Notes: a model not told the origin generated them from the sequence alone. A stretch of 64,000 nucleotides of DNA from Saccharicrinis sp963667815 (GCA_963667815.1 OY764021.1), one strand, 5' to 3'; numbered from the stretch's first letter, positions 55,693-63,831 are shown. A program made the numbers and translations.

Positions 55693-56706
55693 ATGAAAAA
55701 AGTAGGTGTACTATCTATATTATTATTTGTGTGTATTCTGGCAGGAGCTCAAAAACACTATATAACCAATTTATATATGTATGATATGTTTTTGCTAAAT
55801 CCTGCCAGTGCCGGAGCGGATAAGAATTGCTATAGTTTTAGTGCATTTTATCAAAATCAGTGGTTGGGTATGGATGAGTCTCCTACAACCCAAATATTAA
55901 ACTTCCAGGCACCTGTAGTAAATAGCCTTGGGATGGGAAGTTATATTTATAATGATCGTAATGGAAATATGAAAGAATTTGGATTGAATCAGGCTTTTTC
56001 ATATGAAATTTTGCTCAAAAAGTCTCATCGAAATGTATCAACATTATCTTTTGGTTTGGCATTTTCGTTAGAGCAAAGTAAAATTGATGAAAGTAATTTT
56101 GGTAACTATCCTTCTGCAGTTCAGGATATGGCTATCACAGGAGGAATAACCTCTGGATGGGGATTTAATGCAAGTAGTGGTTTTTTGTATAAATATAATG
56201 ATTATCAATTTGGATTTTCTGTAACCAATATGCTTAGTCAGAATAATCCGCTTTATATGTCATATGACGAACCAGATTTACCAACCAATTATAATTTTTC
56301 ACTGAGCGCTTTATATAAACTTTCTTCATTAGGAATTTTTATTGAACCGATTGTTATGTATCGCCAAAATTCAGATCGTGATAAAAAATTGGATTTAACA
56401 TTGAAAGGTATCTTTCCAACCATGGCTCCAGAGTATGCATTATGGGGATTGGTTTCTTATAGAAGAACAATGGATCATGAGTATGGGAAAAGCTTAGGAT
56501 TGGGGACTACCATAGGAGTTAATTATCAACGGATAAGTTTTGGCGTTGAATGGCAATTAGGATTAACCGGTGCTCAAAGAGATTTTGGGAGTGCTTATCA
56601 ATTGGTGTTAAAATATGTGATTTGTAATAACTTAAAGCATAGGGCTATCCCATGTTCAGAAGTTCAAAAAAATAAAAAGGCACGTTATTCTGGTTTAAGT
56701 TGGTAG
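55693..56706 (+). CDS. PorP/SprF family T9SS-associated outer-membrane protein
   Basis: A 337-residue outer-membrane barrel. Signal peptide about 1-19 (ends LAGAQK). The hallmark PorP/SprF opening is YDMFLLNPASAGADKNCYSFSAFYQNQWLGMDESPTTQ, followed by beta-strands to the C-terminus with FGVEWQLGL and YQLVLKYVI. SprF is required for secretion of SprB, a type B CTD substrate, in Flavobacterium johnsoniae, and PorP is in the T9SS of Porphyromonas. It starts 22 bases after the giant protein, so I infer that it is that protein's dedicated secretion partner. The tail has several Lys. Confidence 0.88.
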   Translation: MKKVGVLSILLFVCILAGAQKHYITNLYMYDMFLLNPASAGADKNCYSFSAFYQNQWLGMDESPTTQILNFQAPVVNSLGMGSYIYNDRNGNMKEFGLNQAFSYEILLKKSHRNVSTLSFGLAFSLEQSKIDESNFGNYPSAVQDMAITGGITSGWGFNASSGFLYKYNDYQFGFSVTNMLSQNNPLYMSYDEPDLPTNYNFSLSALYKLSSLGIFIEPIVMYRQNSDRDKKLDLTLKGIFPTMAPEYALWGLVSYRRTMDHEYGKSLGLGTTIGVNYQRISFGVEWQLGLTGAQRDFGSAYQLVLKYVICNNLKHRAIPCSEVQKNKKARYSGLSW

Positions 56707-56732
56707 TTAAAATACATCATTGTACAGGGTTT

Positions 56733-57695
56733 ATGATGAAGTATATAGGTGTAATTAATAATAAAGGGATGTTGAAGAATATAATCATATTAAGTATTGT
56801 TTATGCATTGAGTCATTGCTTTTCTATTGTGGCTCAAAATGTAAATCCATCACCTAATACTTCCTTAAGTGTGGTTGCAAACTCAGATTTTGTGTTAATG
56901 GATGAGGGTGTTACAGAAACTATTAATGTTTTGAATAATGATGCTGGATTATTAAGTGGAGTTAAAGAGCTCATTGTTATTGAATCATCAGTAAATGCAG
57001 AAGTTAAAGTGGAAGATATGATGATTTTGTATACACCTAATGTAGGTTTTGTTGGAGATGATGAATTCAAGTATCAGGTGTGTAATAATAATGGAGAGTG
57101 CGATGAAGCAACTGTTGTAGTAATTGTGGAAGATGTTGATTTTGTTCCTGTGGCAAATGATGATTATGTAGAACTTGATTTTAAAGAATATGTCAATGTT
57201 AATATTCTATCAAATGATGAAGGTTTAAACGATTTGCCTGTTGAAATTTCTATCCTTCGTGATCTCAATCATGGATATTCATCTATTGAAGCTGATAAAA
57301 GTATCTATCTAACATTTGAAGAGCGCTGTGAGAAAGATTCGTTATTATATGAAATTTGTGATGTAGATGGGGATTGTGTACAAGCCTGGCTGTTTGTTCA
57401 ATTTCAAGGGGCAGATTCTCAGAAAGTTTTTATTCCTCAGGGAATTTCTCCCAATGGAGATGGAATTAATGATCTGTTTTTTGTAGAAGATTTTCAAGGT
57501 TATAATCTTAAGATTAATATTTATAACAGTGCAGGAAGTATTGTTTATAAAGAACTGGATTATAAAAATAATTGGGATGGACATGCGAATGTTGGGAAAA
57601 ATAATGGGCAGATACTACCCAAAGGTATCTACTATTATATGATCAAGGTTGATGAATTAAATAAGGAGTTTACTGGTTTTGTTTATTTGAATTAG
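56733..57695 (+). CDS. T9SS type B CTD protein with cadherin/Ig-like domains
   Basis: A secreted protein of 320 residues from ATG 56733, where the N-terminal region precedes the signal core MLKNIIILSIVYALSHCFS; a start at 56769 is equally plausible, and one at 56700 would overlap the PorP/SprF gene by 7 bases. Two bacterial Ig/cadherin-like domains follow (about 30-115 and 120-215 with LNNDAGLLSGVKELIV, DDEFKYQVCNNNGECDEATV and the parallel NILSNDEGLNDLPVEISI). The last about 85 residues, FIPQGISPNGDGINDLFFVE to GFVYLN, form the gliding-motility-associated C-terminal domain. Likely a second T9SS surface substrate, possibly an anchor or assembly partner of the giant protein. Confidence 0.85.
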   Translation: MMKYIGVINNKGMLKNIIILSIVYALSHCFSIVAQNVNPSPNTSLSVVANSDFVLMDEGVTETINVLNNDAGLLSGVKELIVIESSVNAEVKVEDMMILYTPNVGFVGDDEFKYQVCNNNGECDEATVVVIVEDVDFVPVANDDYVELDFKEYVNVNILSNDEGLNDLPVEISILRDLNHGYSSIEADKSIYLTFEERCEKDSLLYEICDVDGDCVQAWLFVQFQGADSQKVFIPQGISPNGDGINDLFFVEDFQGYNLKINIYNSAGSIVYKELDYKNNWDGHANVGKNNGQILPKGIYYYMIKVDELNKEFTGFVYLN

Positions 57696-57706
57696 ATATT
57701 TTCATT

Positions 57707-58699
57707 ATGGAACAATTTAAACAGAAGATATCAATATTAATAGGAGTGTGGCTTGGAGGCTTATTGCTTGTTTTTTCAGGTACTGGATGGGCACAGCATA
57801 ATGAAACTATGTCACAAGTTTTATATTCTCAATTTCTTATCAATCCGGCATGTACTGGTATTGATAATACTTTGGCTATTGACTTGTTTGCACAACAACA
57901 ATGGTCGGGCGTGGAAGGAGCTCCAAAGCAGTTTGTTTTAGGGGTACATTCACCTTTAAATGATACTCAAATGTCAATTGGTGGGGCGATGCAATTGTAT
58001 CGAAGTGGAGTATCATCAGTCTATCAGGGAAATCTGACTTATTCTTATTTGCTAAAAATATCAGATTCCAATTTATTATCTTTAGGAGTAAATGGAAGTT
58101 ATTGGAGTGGTCAAACCGGATTTAATAAACTTGAGTTAAATCAATATAACGACCCAAATTTTAATTCTTCATATAATACTCCTGCTAAATTTAATACTGG
58201 ATTTGGGGCTTTCCTTTATTCAACAAACTATTATTTAGGAGTCTCGATTCCATATCTTTTAAGCCAATTTAATGAGGATGAGTTTAGTATTTGGGATAAA
58301 TCTGATATTGATAGATCATTAATTTTATCGGCAGGATATAGTTGCAAGGCTGGTCAATTTATTACCTTAAAGCCGTTGGCATTGTATAATTATTATGAAA
58401 CACAATCTTCAGATTGGACTATTGGATTAATGGTTAACTATAATAATTTTATATCTGTGGGAGCCATGTATCACAGCTTAGGGAGAGGGCTTTTTAGTTG
58501 TAATGTTTCTGTTTTTAAAAATCTGCAATTCAGGTATTCCTATGGTTTTTCACTTAAAAGTAGTCTTGTTTCCAGAAATACAAATGAACTTTCGTTGGGA
58601 TATACTATTGAGTCTTTATATAAGTTTAATAAAAACAGGATCGTTACTCCTAAAAATAATAATGAAAAGTCAAGTGTAAAATCATTAAGGTTTTTCTAA
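57707..58699 (+). CDS. PorP/SprF family T9SS-associated outer-membrane protein, second paralogue
   Basis: A 330-residue outer-membrane barrel with signal peptide about 1-30 (ends GTGWAQHN). The family opening is LYSQFLINPACTGIDNTLAIDLFAQQQWSGVEGAPKQF, and strands such as NTGFGAFLYSTNYYLGVSIP and LSLGYTIESLYKF follow. It starts 11 bases after the smaller CTD protein, in the same relation as the first SprF to the giant protein, which points to one SprF partner per substrate. A strong bidirectional terminator ends the locus. Confidence 0.88.
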   Translation: MEQFKQKISILIGVWLGGLLLVFSGTGWAQHNETMSQVLYSQFLINPACTGIDNTLAIDLFAQQQWSGVEGAPKQFVLGVHSPLNDTQMSIGGAMQLYRSGVSSVYQGNLTYSYLLKISDSNLLSLGVNGSYWSGQTGFNKLELNQYNDPNFNSSYNTPAKFNTGFGAFLYSTNYYLGVSIPYLLSQFNEDEFSIWDKSDIDRSLILSAGYSCKAGQFITLKPLALYNYYETQSSDWTIGLMVNYNNFISVGAMYHSLGRGLFSCNVSVFKNLQFRYSYGFSLKSSLVSRNTNELSLGYTIESLYKFNKNRIVTPKNNNEKSSVKSLRFF

Positions 58700-58724
58700 T
58701 AAAGATATACTTTATAGCATAAAA

Positions 58725-58750
58725 AAAGGCTCACTGAAAAGTGAGCCTTT
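58725..58750. terminator. Bidirectional terminator between SprF paralogue and gap
   Basis: AAAGGCTCACT and AGTGAGCCTTT pair around GAAA; A-run before and T-rich after serve both converging genes. Confidence 0.92.
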
Positions 58751-58772
58751 AATTTTATATAGTAAACTGTAA

Positions 58773-59780
58773 TTATTTTACAGAATCCATGTACTCGATA
58801 AGTTCACAAACTTTAGTTGAGTAACCCATTTCGTTATCATACCAAGATACAACTTTAACGAATGTTGGAGATAACTGGATACCAGCACCTGCATCAAAGA
58901 TAGAAGTTCTTGAATCACCGATGAAGTCGTTAGAAACAACAGCATCTTCAGTGTAACCAAGTACACCAGCTAATTCACCTTCAGAAGCTTCTTTCATAGC
59001 TGCACAAATAGCTTCGTAAGTAGTTTCAGTAGCTAAACGAGCAGTTAAGTCAACTACAGATACGTCTGGAGTTGGAACACGGAAAGCCATACCTGTTAAT
59101 TTTCCGTTTAATTCAGGAATAACTTTACCTACAGCTTTAGCAGCACCAGTAGAAGAAGGAATGATGTTTTGACCAGCACCACGTCCACCTCTCCAGTCTT
59201 TAGCTGAAGGACCGTCTACAGTTTTTTGAGTAGCTGTAGTAGCGTGTACAGTTGTCATTAAACCTTCAACAATACCAAACTTATCGTTTAATACTTTTGC
59301 GATAGGAGCAAGACAGTTAGTTGTACAAGATGCGTTAGAAACGAAGTTCATGTCGTTAGTGTATGAAGTGTTGTTTACACCCATAACGAACATTGGAGTA
59401 TCGTCTTTAGAAGGAGCAGACATTACAACTTTTTTAGCACCAGCTTCGATGTGACCTTGAGCAGATTCTTTAGTTAAGAATAAACCAGTAGACTCAACTA
59501 CGTACTCAGCTTCAACAGCACCCCAGTTAATGTCAGCAGGGTTTCTTTCAGCTGTAACACGGATCTCAGTTCCGTTTACTACTAACTTACCATCTTTTAC
59601 TTCAACAGTACCGTTGAAAATACCGTGAGTAGAGTCATACTTTAACATGTAAGCCATGTAGTCAACGTCGATAAGGTCGTTGATAGCTACAACTTCAATA
59701 GTTCCTTTGGCAACAGCCTGACGAAATACGAAACGACCGATACGGCCAAATCCGTTAATACCAATTTTGATTTTTGACAT
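58773..59780 (-). CDS. gap: Glyceraldehyde-3-phosphate dehydrogenase
   Basis: A 335-residue glycolytic NAD-dependent dehydrogenase. The Rossmann start IKIGINGFGRIGRFVFRQ, Asp35 in AINDLIDVDYMAYMLKYDSTHG (NAD preference), catalytic Cys152 in SNASCTTNCLAPI, HATTATQKTVDGPSAKDWRGGR and the C-terminal WYDNEMGYSTKVCELIEYM are all in place. Codon use is visibly biased (for example CGT for Arg, AAC for Asn, where many neighbours use AGA and AAT), as expected for a highly expressed gene. A full promoter match lies 51-81 bases upstream. Cytoplasmic. Confidence 0.98.
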   Translation of the reverse strand: MSKIKIGINGFGRIGRFVFRQAVAKGTIEVVAINDLIDVDYMAYMLKYDSTHGIFNGTVEVKDGKLVVNGTEIRVTAERNPADINWGAVEAEYVVESTGLFLTKESAQGHIEAGAKKVVMSAPSKDDTPMFVMGVNNTSYTNDMNFVSNASCTTNCLAPIAKVLNDKFGIVEGLMTTVHATTATQKTVDGPSAKDWRGGRGAGQNIIPSSTGAAKAVGKVIPELNGKLTGMAFRVPTPDVSVVDLTARLATETTYEAICAAMKEASEGELAGVLGYTEDAVVSNDFIGDSRTSIFDAGAGIQLSPTFVKVVSWYDNEMGYSTKVCELIEYMDSVK

Positions 59781-59830
59781 TTTATAGGTTTTTTAGAAAT
59801 AAAATTTACAACTCTCTTAAAAATGAGGTA

Positions 59831-59861
59831 CAAAAGTATAAAATCATTAACAATTGGTCAA
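59831..59861 (-). promoter_or_regulatory. Promoter of gap
   Basis: On the minus strand TTG (59861-59859), 20 bases, then TACTTTTG (59838-59831), matching the Bacteroidota consensus. Confidence 0.7.
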
Positions 59862-59947
59862 AAAATAAGGGAGTGATTTTTATAAATGAGTATTAAAAAA
59901 TGTAAAAACGCTAATAAAGGTGTTGTAGAGCAGGTAAATAAATAAAA

Positions 59948-59974
59948 AAGGAGCTATTCTAACGAATGCTCCTT
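59948..59974 (-). terminator. Intrinsic terminator after the small lipoprotein gene
   Basis: AAGGAGC (59948-59954) with GCTCCTT (59968-59974); the minus strand runs into TTTTTTATT. Confidence 0.8.
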
Positions 59975-60002
59975 GGACTAACTAAATAATATTTAGGTTA
60001 GC

Positions 60003-60134
60003 TTATGCGTTTTCAGTATTTTTTTCAACTTTAACTTTGCTGTAAGCTGGGCAGTCTTGAGTTGATTTACAAGATGTTAAGCCTAATGCAACAAAAAACA
60101 CAACAGTTGCTACAATAACGAATGCTTTTTTCAT
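60003..60134 (-). CDS. Small lipoprotein of 43 residues
   Basis: A short gene missed by a 60-codon cut-off. It encodes MKKAFVIVATVVFFVALG, then LTSC with the lipidated Cys at 22, and a mature part of only 22 residues (CKSTQDCPAYSKV and a Lys/Glu/Asn tail) with a second Cys in DCPAYS. A Bacteroidota-type signal, Ser-Cys lipobox and a dedicated terminator just downstream support it as real. Tiny lipoproteins with a CPAY-like motif are, to my memory, common in the phylum; function unknown. Confidence 0.8.
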   Translation of the reverse strand: MKKAFVIVATVVFFVALGLTSCKSTQDCPAYSKVKVEKNTENA

Positions 60135-60391
60135 ATCTTCTTTATTACAATATAATTAATGATAGTTTTAGTAACTTTTCTATTTTAAAATCTTTATATT
60201 CTTGTAACGTTAAAACTTTAATAGTGTTACAATATTTAAGGTATTTAATGACTAAAAAACAATATTTACTGATCAATTATATCATTTATTACAGTAAATA
60301 GGGTTGCTAAAAATATTATTTAAACTTTTCTAATGCAAAAAAATAGTATAAATAATTATAAATATCTGTGTAGTTTTTAAGTCAGTATATT

Positions 60392-61069
60392 TTAAATACT
60401 ATATAATTTACCAGGTCGTTTCATCTTTTTTAATTCAGAAAAAGCTCTATCCACATCTTCATCATTAACTAAAATAGTAAATTCATTTGTTGTTGAAATA
60501 ACTTCGGTAATATTAATACCTTCCCAAGCAACCGATTTTAATATATAATAATAGAATCCGGGTATTCTGGAATTGTTTTCATGTAGTTTGACTGTAATAG
60601 CAGATAAATTTTCTGTTTTATATATGAGTTCTTCATTTTCAAAGAATTTATCTACCAGTTCTGAATAATAACTTGTTATAACAAGGTTTGATTCATGTAC
60701 ACCTCTTACCAGTGTATAAAAGATATCAGGATTTTCAGCAATAGATTCTATTACTTTCATATGACATCTTATAAGTGTTTTACTGTTTCTAAAAGTACAA
60801 TCAGTTAAGTCCGAGCGTACAATAATATCTCCAAGCATAGTTCTCATTTTATCAATACTTTTATTTATTGAAAAATTTACTTGTGGAGATAGTCGGTTTA
60901 GTGCCATTACTATAGCACCATGCTTAGCCTCTTTCGAAATAATCTTTTCAATATCAGGTTTAATTTTTCGTGCCAAAGCTGAAATATTAATTAAGCCATC
61001 TAAAAGTGCTTCTGATAAAAATGGTTTTACTTTTACAACCATTTCTACAGCTTGTGGAATTGTTACCAT
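60392..61069 (-). CDS. ACT-domain protein, aspartokinase-regulatory-like
   Basis: A 225-residue cytoplasmic protein. The N-terminal about 95 residues are helical (SEALLDGLINISALARKIKPD, HGAIVMALNRLS). The C-terminal half looks like one or two ACT domains in the aspartokinase style, clearest around 150-222: AITVKLHENNSRIPGFYYYI, SVAWEGINITEVISTTNEFTILVNDEDVDRAFSEL. ACT domains bind amino acids such as lysine or threonine. There is no kinase domain, so the protein is not aspartokinase itself. It is divergent from dapA, the first committed enzyme of lysine/diaminopimelate synthesis; a regulatory connection is inferred. Its own promoter is a near-perfect consensus. Confidence 0.75.
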   Translation of the reverse strand: MVTIPQAVEMVVKVKPFLSEALLDGLINISALARKIKPDIEKIISKEAKHGAIVMALNRLSPQVNFSINKSIDKMRTMLGDIIVRSDLTDCTFRNSKTLIRCHMKVIESIAENPDIFYTLVRGVHESNLVITSYYSELVDKFFENEELIYKTENLSAITVKLHENNSRIPGFYYYILKSVAWEGINITEVISTTNEFTILVNDEDVDRAFSELKKMKRPGKLYSI

Positions 61070-61086
61070 ATCATCAAAACTTTTTA

Positions 61087-61116
61087 CAAATATACAAAAT
61101 GTTAAAAAATTAACAA
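61087..61116 (-). promoter_or_regulatory. Promoter of the ACT-domain gene
   Basis: On the minus strand TTG (61116-61114), exactly 19 bases, then TATATTTG (61094-61087). Transcription start would be about 10 bases before the ATG. Confidence 0.75.
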
Positions 61117-61172
61117 GTTGTTATAAAATGGTTTTTTTTAGATATAAATTTTTCAATTAATTAAAACGCAAC

Positions 61173-61180
61173 TATATTTG
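61173..61180 (+). promoter_or_regulatory. Distal candidate -7 element for dapA
   Basis: TATATTTG, exact consensus, but without TTG at the -33 position. A start here would give a leader of about 165 bases containing an inverted repeat CATCTG/CAGATG (61269-61274, 61295-61300). Confidence 0.45.
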
Positions 61181-61304
61181 CATTCGATATAAAAGTACAA
61201 GAATTGACCATTCAAATTCAATTAATTAAGTAGCACAAAAAGTAATGATTGAATTTATTTGGGAGTTCCATCTGTCAATTGATAATAATTATAGCAGATG
61301 AATT

Positions 61305-61333
61305 TTGTCTTTGAATTAGTATCAATAAATTTG
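61305..61333 (+). promoter_or_regulatory. Proximal promoter of dapA
   Basis: TTG (61305-61307), 18 bases, then TAAATTTG (61326-61333); start about 12 bases ahead of the ATG. Confidence 0.6.
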
Positions 61334-61351
61334 TTTAAGATATAAAATACC

Positions 61352-62239
61352 ATGGCATTTACACTTAAAGGATCAATAGTTGCATTAGTTACCCCATTTT
61401 TAGAATCAGGTGAAATTGATTGGGATGCTTTTGATAAAATTATTGAATTCCATTTGAATAATAATACTGATGGAATTGTGGTATGTGGAACTACCGGAGA
61501 AACCCCTACTTTATCAGATGAGGAAGATGAAGCACTTGTTGCTCGAGCAGTAGAATTAATAAAAGGAAAAATACCAGTAATTGCAGGAAGTGGTAGTAAT
61601 TGTACCTTAACAGCAATAGAAAAATCCCAAAAAGCTAAAGAATTAGGTGCAGATGCAGCCTTGGTTGTTGTTCCTTATTATAATAAGCCTACGCAAAAAG
61701 GAATTTACAGTCACTTTAAGGCTGTGGCCGAAGCTGTTGATATTCCTATTGTATTATATAATGTACCTTCAAGAACCGGTGCTGGATTGGAACCGGAAAC
61801 AGTGATTCAGTTGGCTAATGATTTTGATAATATTGTTGCAGTGAAGGAAGCTGCTGGTATTATGTCTTATTTTACTGATATATTAGCTAATGCTCCAAAA
61901 GATTTCTTGGTTTATAGTGGTGATGATTTCTTGTCATGCTCAGCTAATTTATTAGGTGCTCATGGATGTATATCTGTTGTTGCTAATATTATTCCGCAGG
62001 ATTTTAGTAAACTTATGGATGCCTCTCAAAAAGGTGATGTTAAAGTAACCAGAGATTTATTCTATAAATACCAAAAGTTAATGGACTTATGCTTTATCGA
62101 GTCTAATCCAATTCCTATAAAAACAGCTTTAGCAGAAATGGGCATGATGCAGGAAACTTTTAGAGCTCCATTATGCACAATGGTTGAAGATAATAAGCAA
62201 AAATTAGTGGATGAGTTAAAAGCTTTATCCATCATTTAA
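61352..62239 (+). CDS. dapA: 4-hydroxy-tetrahydrodipicolinate synthase
   Basis: A 295-residue TIM-barrel aldolase condensing pyruvate with aspartate semialdehyde for lysine and diaminopimelate (peptidoglycan). Schiff-base Lys165 in IVAVKEAAG, catalytic Tyr136 in IVLYNVPSRTG, Thr47/Thr48 in CGTTGETPTLSDEE and the PYYNKPTQKG segment are present. Length is standard. It is divergent from the ACT-domain gene and followed by a terminator. The absence of other dap genes nearby is normal in Bacteroidota. Confidence 0.97.
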   Translation: MAFTLKGSIVALVTPFLESGEIDWDAFDKIIEFHLNNNTDGIVVCGTTGETPTLSDEEDEALVARAVELIKGKIPVIAGSGSNCTLTAIEKSQKAKELGADAALVVVPYYNKPTQKGIYSHFKAVAEAVDIPIVLYNVPSRTGAGLEPETVIQLANDFDNIVAVKEAAGIMSYFTDILANAPKDFLVYSGDDFLSCSANLLGAHGCISVVANIIPQDFSKLMDASQKGDVKVTRDLFYKYQKLMDLCFIESNPIPIKTALAEMGMMQETFRAPLCTMVEDNKQKLVDELKALSII

Positions 62240-62295
62240 ATAATATAATAAACCTATTAAGGTTTTACGATTTTATATTTTGTTGGTGATGATGC

Positions 62296-62330
62296 AAAGG
62301 GGTCTTTCTGTTAAAGAAAGGCCTTTTTGT
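62296..62330 (+). terminator. Intrinsic terminator after dapA
   Basis: AAAGGGGTCTTTCT and AGAAAGGCCTTTTT pair imperfectly around GTTA, followed by T-rich sequence. Confidence 0.75.
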
Positions 62331-62339
62331 TTTTTAGTA

Positions 62340-62347
62340 TATCTTTG
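62340..62347 (+). promoter_or_regulatory. Candidate -7 element for the nitroreductase gene
   Basis: TATCTTTG fits TAnnTTTG, 19 bases before the ATG at 62367. It lies just after the dapA terminator. No TTG at the ideal distance. Confidence 0.5.
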
Positions 62348-62366
62348 TATATAAAATTTAAGTAAA

Positions 62367-63119
62367 ATGATTGATACAATATTAAACCATAGATCCATTA
62401 GAAAATATACTTCAGAGAAAGTAAGTGCTGAAGTGTTGGAAGAAATATTAAATGCAGGAATGAGAGCTTCTACTACAGGTAATATGCAGGTATATAGTAT
62501 AGTAGTAACTCAAGATGATTCAAATAAAGAAAAATTGGCACCTTGTCATTTTAATCAGCCAATGGTTAAAGGTGCGCCAGTTGTACTTACTTTTTGTGCG
62601 GATTATAATAGGTTTAATAAATGGTGTGAGCAAAGTAATGCCAAGCCGGGATATGATAATTTCCTGTCGTTTGTAACAGGTGCCATTGATGCTTTATTGG
62701 TGGCTCAAAACGTTTGTGTTGCAGCAGAAAGTAAAGGATTGGGGATATGTTATTTAGGCACAACAACCTATATGGCTGATAAAATTATTGATATATTAAA
62801 TCTGCCCAAAGGAGTTGTTCCTGTTACAACTGTAACGCTTGGTTACCCTGATGAATCTCCTGAATTAGTTGATAGATTGCCATTAAATGGAGTTGTTCAT
62901 TACGAAAATTATAAGGATTATTCTAAAGAGGATATCAAAAATATATATTCATTTAAAGAGCAATTGCCTGAAAATTTAGGCTTTGTAAAAGAGAATAAAA
63001 AGGAATCGTTGGCACAAGTTTTTACCGATGTTAGGTATAAAAAACAAGATAATATGGTGTTTAGTAAAATACTGCTAGATGTATTAACTAAACAAGGTTT
63101 TATGAATAACGAGGAGTAG
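62367..63119 (+). CDS. Nitroreductase-family FMN oxidoreductase
   Basis: A 250-residue cytoplasmic flavoprotein of the NfsA/FRP-like nitroreductase group. The opening MIDTILNHRSIRKYTSEKVS binds FMN phosphate; ASTTGNMQVYSIVVT and GAPVVLTFCADYNRFNKWCEQSN follow, and CVAAESKGLGICYLGT and VPVTTVTLGYPDESPE complete the fold. These enzymes reduce nitro-compounds, quinones or flavins with NAD(P)H. The C-terminal about 50 residues are Lys-rich (GFVKENKKESLAQVFTDVRY), as in the larger NfsA type. Substrate unknown. Confidence 0.88.
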   Translation: MIDTILNHRSIRKYTSEKVSAEVLEEILNAGMRASTTGNMQVYSIVVTQDDSNKEKLAPCHFNQPMVKGAPVVLTFCADYNRFNKWCEQSNAKPGYDNFLSFVTGAIDALLVAQNVCVAAESKGLGICYLGTTTYMADKIIDILNLPKGVVPVTTVTLGYPDESPELVDRLPLNGVVHYENYKDYSKEDIKNIYSFKEQLPENLGFVKENKKESLAQVFTDVRYKKQDNMVFSKILLDVLTKQGFMNNEE

Positions 63120-63300
63120 ATAAGTATTATAAATCAATAAAATATTACATTAATTTTGTGAAAAATATTGATTTTTGATGCTATTATTTTTATATTGCTA
63201 AATCATTTAAGATAAGTTTAAAATATTAACTATTCATTTGTTAAGTGTTGTGTGTTATTTATTACAAATGAATTTTGTGTGTTGTGTTAGTTGAGAATGA

Positions 63301-63332
63301 AAAGGCCGTTGTTTCCCCAAACATGGCCTTTT
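63301..63332 (+). terminator. Terminator-like hairpin 180 bases after the nitroreductase gene
   Basis: AAAGGCC-GT-TGTTT and AAACA-T-GGCCTTT pair around CCCC, followed by TTTTCG. The distance from the stop codon leaves about 180 bases of transcribed 3' region, or the hairpin ends a small RNA. Confidence 0.75.
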
Positions 63333-63576
63333 TCGATTTTATAACTTATCAAAAATAAATTTCAAGTTCTCTTATGTTGTGTGGTAAAGTTTCATTATTC
63401 TGGTTGAAGAATTAATTTTTATCACATCTGTCCTAAATAAAAAAAGTGATTCTCTCGTGCATAGGTTCATAGTTGGCCTCAGCCATTGAACCAAAAAACA
63501 AGGTTAGTTTGACGATTAAAAATCGTTTTTGTTTGAATGCATCGAGTTTAAACGATTTCAGTCAAATAGCCGTAGT

Positions 63577-63696
63577 TTTTTGAGAGAAATGGGTGCAGCC
63601 TTGATCTTTTTTCCTTCCTTTTTTGGATCAAGCTAAAAAAAGGAAGTCGGGTCTGGGTGAAACGCTAGTTAATATATAATATTTGGGACAGCTCTG
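63577..63696 (+). repeat. Dispersed intergenic repeat, copy 2 (with 24-base motif)
   Basis: Here the 24-base motif (63577-63600) leads directly into the body (63592-63696) in one orientation, unlike the copy at 37.6 kb. CTTGATC (63600-63606) pairs with GATCAAG (63626-63632), and CTTCCTTTTTT (63614-63624) in that loop is complementary to AAAAAAGGAAG (63636-63646) beyond it, a pseudoknot-type arrangement. Ends in GGGACAGCTCTG as does copy 1. Confidence 0.7.
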
Positions 63697-63789
63697 AATT
63701 TTTATATATAATTATGCGTTTGTGAAGGATAAATAGAACGTATTAGTCAAATTATTGTTAACTTAAAGGGTCAATTTAACAAAATCATA

Positions 63790-63797
63790 TACTTTTG
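63790..63797 (+). promoter_or_regulatory. Candidate -7 element for the window-end gene
   Basis: TACTTTTG matches TAnnTTTG, 35 bases before the ATG at 63832; the same octamer serves pheT after repeat copy 1. Confidence 0.5.
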
Positions 63798-63831
63798 TTG
63801 AATATTATTAACCCTAAAAGTACATTACATA

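Larger units (their letters stand above)
63333..63831. other. Long intergenic region with hairpins and a dispersed repeat
   Basis: Contains no open frame of note. Structures: a hairpin at 63464-63492 (GGTTCA and TGGC pairing with GCCA and TGAACC), CGATT/AATCG near 63513-63525, the repeat motif at 63577-63600 and its body to 63696, and a promoter-like TACTTTTG at 63790. Confidence 0.5.
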
